Below, piece by piece: positions 54,926 to 62,018 of a stretch of 64,000 nt of DNA. The stretch covers positions 231,501 through 295,500 of the forward strand of contig NZ_JAIVKJ010000003.1 of NCBI RefSeq assembly GCF_020524885.1, read 5' to 3'. The notes under the pieces are model-generated. The model saw only the letters and a program-made list of their open reading frames with translations. It searched no databases and was not told the DNA's origin. This stretch comes from Microbulbifer elongatus (GTDB lineage: Bacteria > Pseudomonadota > Gammaproteobacteria > Pseudomonadales > Cellvibrionaceae). How positions within the stretch are numbered: the first letter of the stretch is position 1; each line of letters opens with the position of its first letter. The position numbers were made by a program, and so were the translations under genes.

Positions 54926-54941
54926 TGTGATAAACATCACA
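54926..54941. promoter_or_regulatory. perfect CRP/Vfr-type binding site
   Basis: TGTGA-N6-TCACA, matching the CRP consensus core in all ten positions. It lies in the gap between the divergent genes for the secreted hypothetical protein (start 112 bp away) and glutathione reductase (about 230 bp). Confidence 0.65.
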
Positions 54942-55026
54942 TGAATAACGAAACGCCAATCTTATGTCAACGGCTTTTAAGTATGATTTGTCACTATTGT
55001 GCTAATTGCAGAACCAGTGCGCGTTT

Positions 55027-55047
55027 TTACACTTAATTTAAGTGTAA
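55027..55047. promoter_or_regulatory. 21-bp palindrome upstream of gorA
   Basis: TTACACTTA, 3-bp centre, TAAGTGTAA: perfect 9-bp arms. It lies 122 bp before the gorA start. Such a perfect symmetrical element indicates a dimeric repressor or activator site, though no T run suggests a terminator. Confidence 0.5.
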
Positions 55048-55169
55048 TGGGCGGAGTTTTCCCCGGTATTCCGGCCTGGTGGTTGAAGGTTTTTTGAGCG
55101 CTACAGCGCAAAATACAGCTGGAGTAAAACGAGTGGTTTACCACTCAGCGCCAGTGCAAGGAGTGAGAT

Positions 55170-56531
55170 TTGTCTGAATTTGATTTTGATCTGTTTGTGA
55201 TTGGGGCAGGGTCCGGTGGCGTACGTGCGGCGCGAATGGCTGCGGCCGCGGGTATGCGCGTGGCAGTTGCAGAAGACCGCTATATGGGGGGCACCTGTGT
55301 GAATGTTGGTTGTGTCCCCAAGAAGCTCTTTGTTTACGCGAGTAGCTACGGCGAGGCTTTCGAAGACGCGCAAGCCTACGGCTGGGCCGGGCAGACAGAT
55401 GCGGAATTCGTATGGCCGACGCTGCGGGATAACAACGCGCGAGAAGTCTCTCGCCTCAACGGGATTTATCGCAACTTGCTGGGTAACACCGGCGTTCAGA
55501 TCATTGATGGCCGGGCAAGACTGACCGGGCGGCAGCAGGTGAGTGTCGGTGATGTCACTTACACTGCCGAGCGCATCTTGGTCGCTACCGGGGGCTGGCC
55601 ATTTGTACCGGATTTTCCGGGCAGCGAGCATGTGATCACTTCGAATGAGGTGTTTTCGCTGGAAGCTTTCCCGAAGCGGGTGCTGGTGGTTGGCGGTGGC
55701 TATATCGCCGTGGAATTTGCCGGTATTTTCGCCGGTTTGGGAGCGGAAGCGCACCTCTCATATCGTCGTGAATTGTTCCTGCGCGGTTTCGACAACGACA
55801 TTCGCCGCTTTGTCCGCGATGAAATGGGCAAAAAGAAGGTGAATCTGCATTTCAATCACGAGGTTAAGTCGATTGAAAAACAGGCAGGCGGCGCACTGAA
55901 GGTGCAAGCTGCGGACGGTAGTGAGTTGGAGGTGGATGCGGTGCTATATGCCACCGGACGCAAACCGAACACTCAGGGGCTCGGGCTGGAAAAGCTGGGT
56001 GTTGTACTGCACAAAGATGGCACCATCGGTGTTGACGACAATTTCCGCAGTAGTGTGACGTCGATCTTTGCACTGGGTGATGTTACTGGTGGTCCGGAGC
56101 TGACCCCGGTGGCATTGGCGGAGGCGATGGCACTGGTGAAGCACTGGCAGACAGGTAAAACCGCGGAGATCGATTACAACAATATTCCCACAGCCGTTTT
56201 CTGCCAGCCCAATATTGGTACTGTGGGGCTGACCGAGGAAGAGGCGCGGCAGTCGGGCGTGCCGGTGATCATCTACAAGTCAGATTTTCGCGCTATGCGT
56301 CACTCCGTGAGTGGCCGGGATGAGCGGACATTGATGAAGCTGATCGTGGATGGCAGCAACGACAAGGTAATAGGTGCTCATATGGTCGGGCCCGATGCCG
56401 GAGAGATTATTCAGGGCATCGCGGTGGCAATGAAGGCCGGTGCCACCAAAGCCGTATTTGATCAGACCATCGGTATCCACCCCACGGCGGCAGAGGAATT
56501 TGTCACCATGCGCACTCCGGTGTCGAAGTGA
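55170..56531 (+). CDS. gorA: glutathione-disulfide reductase
   Basis: A 453-residue FAD/NADPH pyridine nucleotide-disulfide oxidoreductase. FAD motif [14 protein letters not shown], redox-active disulfide [14 protein letters not shown] (Cys43 and Cys48), and NADPH motif [15 protein letters not shown] with the later Arg pair [11 protein letters not shown] that marks NADPH preference and glutathione reductase. The C-terminal [12 protein letters not shown] supplies the His-Glu catalytic pair. TTG start with AGGAG at good spacing; no ATG lies nearby. It regenerates GSH for thiol-redox balance. A strong terminator follows. Confidence 0.95.
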   Translation: MSEFDFDLFVIGAGSGGVRAARMAAAAGMRVAVAEDRYMGGTCVNVGCVPKKLFVYASSYGEAFEDAQAYGWAGQTDAEFVWPTLRDNNAREVSRLNGIYRNLLGNTGVQIIDGRARLTGRQQVSVGDVTYTAERILVATGGWPFVPDFPGSEHVITSNEVFSLEAFPKRVLVVGGGYIAVEFAGIFAGLGAEAHLSYRRELFLRGFDNDIRRFVRDEMGKKKVNLHFNHEVKSIEKQAGGALKVQAADGSELEVDAVLYATGRKPNTQGLGLEKLGVVLHKDGTIGVDDNFRSSVTSIFALGDVTGGPELTPVALAEAMALVKHWQTGKTAEIDYNNIPTAVFCQPNIGTVGLTEEEARQSGVPVIIYKSDFRAMRHSVSGRDERTLMKLIVDGSNDKVIGAHMVGPDAGEIIQGIAVAMKAGATKAVFDQTIGIHPTAAEEFVTMRTPVSK

Positions 56532-56560
56532 TCTCATCGAATTTATTCGGTTAAAAGATG

Positions 56561-56602
56561 AAAAAAGGCTGTGCCGGTCGTTCCGGCACAGCCTTTTTTA
56601 TA
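56561..56602. terminator. bidirectional rho-independent terminator
   Basis: AAAAAAGGCTGTGCCGG, loop, CCGGCACAGCCTTTTTT: a 17-bp near-perfect stem with A and T runs on both sides. It ends gorA and can also end the convergent hpf transcript. Confidence 0.93.
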
Positions 56603-56660
56603 TGAATTCAATGTCTCCCCAGTTAAGCATTGGCGGGTGAAAGCCCTTCAATGGGCTGGA

Positions 56661-57020
56661 TTATTCAGCCTCCATGGGAGTTTCTAGTGGCGGTACCTGG
56701 TGCCGGCGCGTTTTGCGGCGGTCGCCGCGCTCTTTCAGGCAGCGCTCGACGGAGTTGAATGCACCGGTGACCGCGCGATGGATTGAGTCGCTTTCATTGG
56801 TGATGGTGACCGGGTTACCGCTCAGGGCAAGTTCTACGGAAGCTTTGTACTGCTTGCCTTTGTGCTTGTGCTGGTGGGGGGCTTCGAGGACCACACGGCT
56901 TCGTATGATATCGCCACAATAACGTTCAAGCTTGTGTAGTTTTCTGGATACGGTGTCTGCCAGTGCAGCAGATTTGTCGATATCGCGGAACACAATGTTA
57001 TCGTAAGGCGCAGATTTCAT
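56661..57020 (-). CDS. hpf: ribosome hibernation promoting factor (HPF/RaiA family)
   Basis: A 119-residue short HPF-type protein. The fold starts at DNIVFRDIDKSAALADTVSRKLHKLERYCGDIIRSRVVLEAPHQHKHKGKQYKASVELAL, matching S30EA, and continues SIHRAVTGAFNSVERCLKERGDRRK, a basic helix for 30S binding. It inactivates or dimerises ribosomes in stationary phase. The ATG at 57020 has CGGAGG at 9-nt spacing. The C-terminal tail is Pro-rich and non-family-like. Single gene. Confidence 0.88.
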   Translation of the reverse strand: MKSAPYDNIVFRDIDKSAALADTVSRKLHKLERYCGDIIRSRVVLEAPHQHKHKGKQYKASVELALSGNPVTITNESDSIHRAVTGAFNSVERCLKERGDRRKTRRHQVPPLETPMEAE

Positions 57021-57526
57021 GGGCACATACCTCCGGTTATAAGGGATCCATGCAGGCCGCTAGTGCGGTTTGCTGAAAGAAGGTAGGGCGCCCTGTAGGG
57101 AGTTCTGCTCAGCAGGAAAATCGGATCACCAGAGGTCGCAGTATCAATATTTGCCAAAGTGGCAATGGGTGTGTTTTGCGCCCGGGCCGGTTTCCCAACT
57201 GGGTCAGGAGTATCTCCCTGTAGGTCATAATGCGATTCTCAGAAAAAAAATCAAGCGCTCGGATCAATAAAATGTCATAAAAATTTGCTAGTTCACGGGG
57301 AACTTTTTTTGGCGCACAGAAGTACAATTTTGAGTCGCAGTCACTGATGGTGAATGATTCTTGTTGGCATGGTCATTGCTGAGTATTTGAGTCTGGGGTA
57401 CATTGGCCAGCCTCGCGAGAGTCCCGCCGCGTCTCGATTGACTCGGTATATTTCGACTATCACGCGGTCGATCTTGTGGCCTCATGCGATTTCTGAAGTA
57501 AAAATTCAAACAACGGACTTTTGACT
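57021..57526. other. intergenic region between hpf and the coiled-coil protein gene
   Basis: No gene is supported. It contains an inverted repeat TTGCCA-AAG-TGGCAA (57151-57165) and AT-rich stretches near 57230-57290 likely to hold promoters for the divergent genes. Confidence 0.4.
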
Positions 57527-58549
57527 ATGGCGGTAAACCGTGGTGGCGCTCTTGTTTTTGCGAGCGTGTTGGGGGTGTTTGGCTGGTGCGGACTGGTGCT
57601 TGGGGCATCATCTCTTACTGCCGAGCAGAACAGGCTTGCGCGTATGGAGCAGTCCCAGGAAAACCGGATGGTGGAACTGGAAGATGTTGAGAACGAAATG
57701 CTCGCATACGAATATAAACTCCAGCGTGCCGAGGAGTCACTTGCTAAAGCGCGAGCCAACTACGAACAGAGTCTGATGGCGCTCAAGGCGGCGGAGCGGG
57801 AACACAAGCTGGCCGCAAACTCAGATACGGAGCGCGCGTTGCACAAGGCGAAGCACGCCTATGCGATGGCGGAGCGCGGCGTAGACAGTCGCAACCGCCG
57901 GGTAGAAATCGTTCAGTCTACGTTCGGTGACCTGGAGACCCGCCTCAAGGAATCCCGCAATTCTGTCGCTACCGGCAAGGCCCGTCTCGATCAGCAGCAG
58001 GCGCTGGTCGACAAGCTGGTCAAGGCCATGCTGGTGAAGGTGGAAGAGCAGAAGAAGGCGGAGAAAGCAGTGGCAGCCGCACCAGCGGTCAGTGCCCCGG
58101 TGATTCCGGAGCCCAGTCTTGCGTCCCTGGAGCCGGTGGCCCCAGCGATGCCGCAGCCGGAAGCGGCGGAGCCGGCGGCAGAGGTTGCCGTGGAGCGTGA
58201 AATTGACCCTGAGCTGCTGGAATACGTGCGCGGCGAACGAGAGCGTCTGGAGAAGCTTCTGGGAGAGCTGGAAGAGGGGGAAGAGGGTAAGCAGACTTTT
58301 CGTAGCCTGACCCTTCGCCCTTCCGGCGCAGAGGATATTGACTTCGAATTCCTCGGCCAGAATCAGTATCGGGTAGTCGCGCCGGTGAGTGCGGGTCGCC
58401 AGACGTACAAAATCAATTCCTGGCGTTTCCGTCGCACCATCCCGTCTGATGACGATGGGGTGCGCTACGTGTTCATTTTCGATGCGCGACGTCTGTCGCG
58501 GCCGCGACTGGTAATGTACCCCGAGTATGTGCTGTCCAGGCTGGACTAG
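57527..58549 (+). CDS. coiled-coil periplasmic/envelope protein
   Basis: A 340-residue protein. A hydrophobic signal/anchor helix (ALVFASVLGVFGWCGLVLGASS, residues about 9-30) is followed by a long coiled coil (about 35-190: LARMEQSQENRMVELEDVENEMLAYEYKLQRAEESLAKARA...), an Ala/Pro-rich linker with VIPEPSLASLEPVAPAMPQPEAAEP (about 195-225) and a C-terminal beta domain (FRSLTLRPSGAEDIDFEFLGQNQYRVVAPVS...FDARRLSRP). No named family is recognised. Resembles envelope spanning or peptidoglycan-linked scaffold proteins by layout only. ATG at 57527 chosen over TTG two codons earlier. Confidence 0.75.
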   Translation: MAVNRGGALVFASVLGVFGWCGLVLGASSLTAEQNRLARMEQSQENRMVELEDVENEMLAYEYKLQRAEESLAKARANYEQSLMALKAAEREHKLAANSDTERALHKAKHAYAMAERGVDSRNRRVEIVQSTFGDLETRLKESRNSVATGKARLDQQQALVDKLVKAMLVKVEEQKKAEKAVAAAPAVSAPVIPEPSLASLEPVAPAMPQPEAAEPAAEVAVEREIDPELLEYVRGERERLEKLLGELEEGEEGKQTFRSLTLRPSGAEDIDFEFLGQNQYRVVAPVSAGRQTYKINSWRFRRTIPSDDDGVRYVFIFDARRLSRPRLVMYPEYVLSRLD

Positions 58550-58562
58550 TCGGTCAAGCTAA

Positions 58563-58592
58563 TAAAAAAGCCCGCATCGCGGGCTTTTTTTA
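58563..58592. terminator. bidirectional rho-independent terminator
   Basis: AAAAAAGCCCGC, short loop, GCGGGCTTTTTT. It lies between the coiled-coil protein gene and the convergent thpR gene and can end both. Confidence 0.92.
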
Positions 58593-58620
58593 TGCCCGGG
58601 CCGTGGGTGTCAGGTGGGCG

Positions 58621-59235
58621 TTAAGTGGGTTTACTGCCCAAAGAAAGTGACAGCAGTGGTTGATACTGGCTGCCACCGGGGGCCAGCAGGCTGTGATACA
58701 GGGTGAGGTTGTTCAGTGCGCAAATGAAATCTGCTGGAACCGCCGGCAACCTGGAAAAGCCGCTGCGACTTCTGGCGAGAGTAAAGTGCGGGCGGAATAA
58801 TTTGCGCTCTGGCGTTTTGCCGATCGCGGTCATCATCTCCCGGCATTTGCCGTGAAGGGCTGCCAGAGCCGGCGTAGGTAGTAATTCCGCCGCCAGCATT
58901 TTGGCCCTGTCGCGGGGAAACGGGTGTGTGCTGACAATCTGTCCGGAACACGGGGGAGTCTCCATGGCGATCTCCTGCAGGGCGCCTTCGATGGTTTGCA
59001 GGTGGCGCGGTTCGGTATCGCCAAGGAACGCAAGCGTCAGGTGGCGATTGCTGCCTCCAATCCAGCGGCAGTCTCGCGGCATTTTAAGCCCCTGTAGATG
59101 CGCACAGGTGGCGTCGAGAAAGCGCTGGGTTGCGGCATCGGGCGCAATCCCGACAAAGAGCCGCACCGGTTCTGCGGGGGAACTTCCATCCCTCCACTGC
59201 TCCAGTGTTTCTTCGCGGCCAAATTTTTTTTTCAT
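58621..59235 (-). CDS. thpR: RNA 2',3'-cyclic phosphodiesterase ThpR (LigT)
   Basis: A 204-residue 2H phosphoesterase. The two HxT/S motifs are HLTLAFLG (about residues 65-72) and HFTLARS (about 145-151), each in the right place, and RLFVGIAPDAATQRFL is the family start. The enzyme opens 2',3'-cyclic phosphates to 2'-phosphate and can ligate tRNA halves. The first 24 residues (Lys/Glu-rich) precede the family start and there is no clear SD, so the true start may be later. Divergent from the Hsp20 gene, whose promoter lies just upstream. Confidence 0.9.
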   Translation of the reverse strand: MKKKFGREETLEQWRDGSSPAEPVRLFVGIAPDAATQRFLDATCAHLQGLKMPRDCRWIGGSNRHLTLAFLGDTEPRHLQTIEGALQEIAMETPPCSGQIVSTHPFPRDRAKMLAAELLPTPALAALHGKCREMMTAIGKTPERKLFRPHFTLARSRSGFSRLPAVPADFICALNNLTLYHSLLAPGGSQYQPLLSLSLGSKPT

Positions 59236-59251
59236 TTTTTTATTTGGATCC

Positions 59252-59279
59252 CTTGAAGGCGGATACGCAGCCCCTATAT
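59252..59279 (+). promoter_or_regulatory. sigma-32 (heat-shock) promoter for the Hsp20 gene
   Basis: CTTGAA (59252-59257), 13-bp spacer, CCCCTATAT (59271-59279), matching the sigma-32 consensus CTTGAA-N13-CCCCATnT at nearly every key position. Transcription would start near 59286, about 180 nt before the hsp20 ATG. Confidence 0.8.
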
Positions 59280-59413
59280 CTGATTGTGAGGGCGGTAGGC
59301 TCGACAGAGGTGCCTCCCCTCTACTCGGTGACTTTCAATAACTGGCAATAACTTTCCGTTATTTGCAGTCAAAGTCAAATGGCTTTCCGATAGTCGCTGA
59401 GCGTGAACGCCTG

Positions 59414-59467
59414 GTACAGCGTGTACAGGTAATTTTTTAAATATTGCTCTGAATTGAGGATATAACA
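59414..59467 (+). promoter_or_regulatory. candidate RNA thermometer region before Hsp20
   Basis: The last part of a long 5' leader contains a small hairpin (GTACA-GCG-TGTAC, near 59414-59426) and a TTGCT box (59444-59448) just upstream of SD GAGGA (59456-59460), 7 nt before ATG. ROSE-type thermometers of small heat-shock genes carry a U(U/C)GCU element close to the SD. CCTCCCCTC (59313-59321) is another possible SD partner. Folding was not computed. Confidence 0.35.
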
Positions 59468-59968
59468 ATGCGTAATCTTGATCTTTCTCCCCTATACCGT
59501 TCTGCCATCGGCTTCGATCGTCTGGCCAGCCTGCTGGATACCATGAACACCAGTGAGCAGAATCAACCGGCGTATCCACCTTACAATATTGAATTGACGG
59601 GTGAAGATGCCTATCGAATTTCCATGGCCGTTGCCGGTTTTGACCAGTCTGAGCTGGATATTCAAGTGGAACAGAATCGCCTGACCGTCAGTGGCAAAAA
59701 GCCCGCCGAAGAAGGCAAGCGCAACTTCCTCCATCGCGGTATTGCCGCGCGTAATTTCGAGCGACGCTTCCAGCTCGCTGACCACGTGCGGGTAACCGAT
59801 GCCCAGTTGTCGAATGGGCTGTTGCATATCGAGCTGGTGCGCGAAATCCCGGAAGCAATGAAGCCGCGCAAAGTTGAAATATCCAGCGGTAACCTGCTTC
59901 AGGCTGGGCAGTCTGAACCGTCCGGTGCGCAAGCACAAAGTGCTCGTGCCGATGAACAAGCTGCCTGA
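59468..59968 (+). CDS. small heat-shock protein Hsp20 (IbpA-like)
   Basis: A 166-residue alpha-crystallin-domain chaperone. The N-terminus MRNLDLSPLYRSAIGFDRLASLLD is the classic IbpA/B start. The crystallin domain covers about residues 37-130 with YNIELTGEDAYRISMAVAGFDQSELDIQVEQNRLTVSGKK and NGLLHIELVREIPE. The C-terminal KPRKVEI holds the IxI/V-type motif (V-E-I). It binds unfolding proteins during stress. A sigma-32 promoter with a long leader precedes it. A methyltransferase gene begins 2 nt after its stop. Confidence 0.94.
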   Translation: MRNLDLSPLYRSAIGFDRLASLLDTMNTSEQNQPAYPPYNIELTGEDAYRISMAVAGFDQSELDIQVEQNRLTVSGKKPAEEGKRNFLHRGIAARNFERRFQLADHVRVTDAQLSNGLLHIELVREIPEAMKPRKVEISSGNLLQAGQSEPSGAQAQSARADEQAA

Positions 59969-59970
59969 TC

Positions 59971-60669
59971 GTGACGTCTGAGCCCGAAACGGATCCTGTA
60001 CCAGGATCGGTGTCTGTGACACCTGGATATTCGGGCTCCTGCCCACTGTGCCGCCATTCGGCGGCACAGTTTTATCACCGGGATAAATTCCGCGAGTATT
60101 TCCAGTGCGATCAGTGCGCGCTGGTGTTTGTTCCCTCTCAGTTCCACCTCTCGCCACATGCTGAAAAGGCGTATTACGAGTTACATGAAAACAGCCTGGA
60201 AGATGCGGGATACCGTCGTTTTCTGGAGCGCTGTGCAATGCCTCTGTTAGCGCGCCTGTCTCCTCATTCCCGCGGGCTCGATTATGGCTGTGGCCCGGCG
60301 CCGCTGCTGGCCAGAATCCTTGAAGAGCACGGGCACCAAGTTTCCGTTTACGATCTGTACTTTCAGCCGGATGCTTCTGTGCTGGATGGCTGTTTTGATT
60401 TTATTGTCAGCACTGAAGTAATTGAGCACCTCGCGAACCCGATGGCGGTGCTGGATTTGCTGTGGCAGCGAATCGAGGTTGGTGGTGTGCTGGCGCTGAT
60501 GACCAAAATGGTGGCGTCTCCACAGCGTTTCGCCAATTGGCACTATATTCGCGATCCCACACACATCGTCTTTTTCAGCGCCGAAACCTTTCACTGGCTA
60601 GCCAAGCGTTTCTCCGCAAGCGTCGAGTTCAGTGGTTCCGATGTGATTTTCCTGACCCGTACCCGGTAA
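59971..60669 (+). CDS. SAM-dependent methyltransferase with N-terminal zinc-ribbon
   Basis: A 232-residue class I methyltransferase. Two CxxC pairs (CPLC and CDQC, residues about 24-48) form a zinc-ribbon-like module. The SAM motif is GLDYGCGPAPLLARIL (motif I), with VIEHLANP as motif II context (D/E-x-x-EHL), typical of the methyltransf_23 group. YYELHENSLEDAGYRRF is also conserved in it. GTG start 2 nt after the Hsp20 stop, so coupled expression is likely. Substrate unknown; lipid, protein or small-molecule targets are all possible. Confidence 0.85.
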   Translation: MTSEPETDPVPGSVSVTPGYSGSCPLCRHSAAQFYHRDKFREYFQCDQCALVFVPSQFHLSPHAEKAYYELHENSLEDAGYRRFLERCAMPLLARLSPHSRGLDYGCGPAPLLARILEEHGHQVSVYDLYFQPDASVLDGCFDFIVSTEVIEHLANPMAVLDLLWQRIEVGGVLALMTKMVASPQRFANWHYIRDPTHIVFFSAETFHWLAKRFSASVEFSGSDVIFLTRTR

Positions 60670-60736
60670 ATGTTCGACTGGCGGTCGCCGGAGAGTTTAT
60701 CGTTCCGCGATTCGATGAAGTCGGGTTGCCGCTTTA

Positions 60737-61786
60737 TCAGGTGTTCACCCTGAAAAGCTTCGCGCGCACAGTAGTGCGATATTCACTGGGTGTCGTAGAG
60801 AGGAATTTTTTGAACAGGGCCGTGAAATGGCCCATATCCTGGTAGCCGACTTTCTCGGCGATCTCATTGACCGACAGGTTGCTTGATTGCAGAAGTTCGC
60901 GGGCCATGTCCACCCGTACATTCTGAAGGTACTGGAGTGGTGTCTGGCCTGTGGCCAGCTTAAAGCGACGATTAAACGAGCGCACGCTCATGTCAAAGTA
61001 CTTGGCCACTTCGCTGAGTTTTACGTCTTCACTGCAGTGCTGCTTAAGCCAGGTTTGGGCCTGCACGATTTCTTCGTCCGGGTGCAGATGAACGGCACCC
61101 TCCGAATAGGCAATTTCCTCAAAGGGTCGACGGATTTCGTGGGAGAAATTGCGCTCTACATGGCTGGCAATGGCGGGGCCATAGAGTTGCCGTATCAGGT
61201 GTACGGTCACATCCGCCAGTGCGTTGACGCTGGCAGCACAGAACAGCTTGTTGGCCTGGGTGATAAAGTACTGGCGTTTGAGTTTCACTTCCGGATAGTC
61301 GGCAGCGAACTGATCAAAGTAATGCCAGTGCGTGGTGGCCGGTTTTCCATCCAGCAAGCCCGCTTCCGCGAGAAAGCACACGCCGGTACCCACGGCACTG
61401 ATTGCGGCACCTTTCTCTGCCTGTTCCGTAAGCCACCTGAGTAGCGGTTTGCTGCGGCGCAGGGCGGGGCGGGGGTTCCGCCAAAGGGCAGGGAGGTAAA
61501 TAATATCGCTGTCTGGCGCATCGGCCAGCGCCAGGTCCGGCGCCAGGGAAAAGCCCGAGCGGGACTGTACCGGCTTGCCGTCGATACTGACGGTGACCAG
61601 ATTCAGCGCTTCGTTATTTTTGTCTCCTTTCACCTCGGTGCCGGCTGCATCCTGCTTCTTCACATCCCGCATTGCTCGTTTGCGCTCGACGCGAGCGCGG
61701 CTCTCCGCTCCGCGCAGCATTTCCAGTGGCAAGACTGTCCCGGTGGAAAGCATCTGATCGAGGAGCATAAAGGTGACGGTGGGCAT
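60737..61786 (-). CDS. GlxA-family AraC regulator (DJ-1/PfpI domain plus AraC HTH)
   Basis: A 349-residue regulator. Residues about 1-190 are a DJ-1/PfpI-like class I glutamine amidotransferase fold (VTFMLLDQMLSTGTVLPLEML, ...SAVGTGVCFLAEAGLLDGKPATTHWHY), with Cys in the nucleophile-elbow position. Residues about 240-340 are the AraC HTH pair (LSEVAKYFDMSVRSFNRRFKLATGQTPLQYLQNVRVDMARELL; VNEIAEKVGYQDMGHFTALFKKFLSTTPSEYR). Effectors in the family are amino acids or quaternary amines. A long Arg-rich insert (ESRARVERKRAMRDVKKQ) in the ligand domain is unusual. It is divergent from fabY. Confidence 0.92.
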   Translation of the reverse strand: MPTVTFMLLDQMLSTGTVLPLEMLRGAESRARVERKRAMRDVKKQDAAGTEVKGDKNNEALNLVTVSIDGKPVQSRSGFSLAPDLALADAPDSDIIYLPALWRNPRPALRRSKPLLRWLTEQAEKGAAISAVGTGVCFLAEAGLLDGKPATTHWHYFDQFAADYPEVKLKRQYFITQANKLFCAASVNALADVTVHLIRQLYGPAIASHVERNFSHEIRRPFEEIAYSEGAVHLHPDEEIVQAQTWLKQHCSEDVKLSEVAKYFDMSVRSFNRRFKLATGQTPLQYLQNVRVDMARELLQSSNLSVNEIAEKVGYQDMGHFTALFKKFLSTTPSEYRTTVRAKLFRVNT

Positions 61787-62018
61787 GGGTAACTCTCTGC
61801 GTACTTCGTTCGACGAATGCACCAGCGGGGTGCGGTTGCTCTCTCGCTATCGGTCGTAGCGAACGGCGAGAAGCTGGACACCGGGTCAGGAATGGCCAGA
61901 TGCTCAAATTTGCTGGCCAGTATGCCCATAACGAGGCCGAATCGCCAGCCCATACACTGGCGCACCATCGAATTTACTCAAGAATTCGACTCGTTTCTGG
62001 ATCAGGCTGGAGGTCAGG

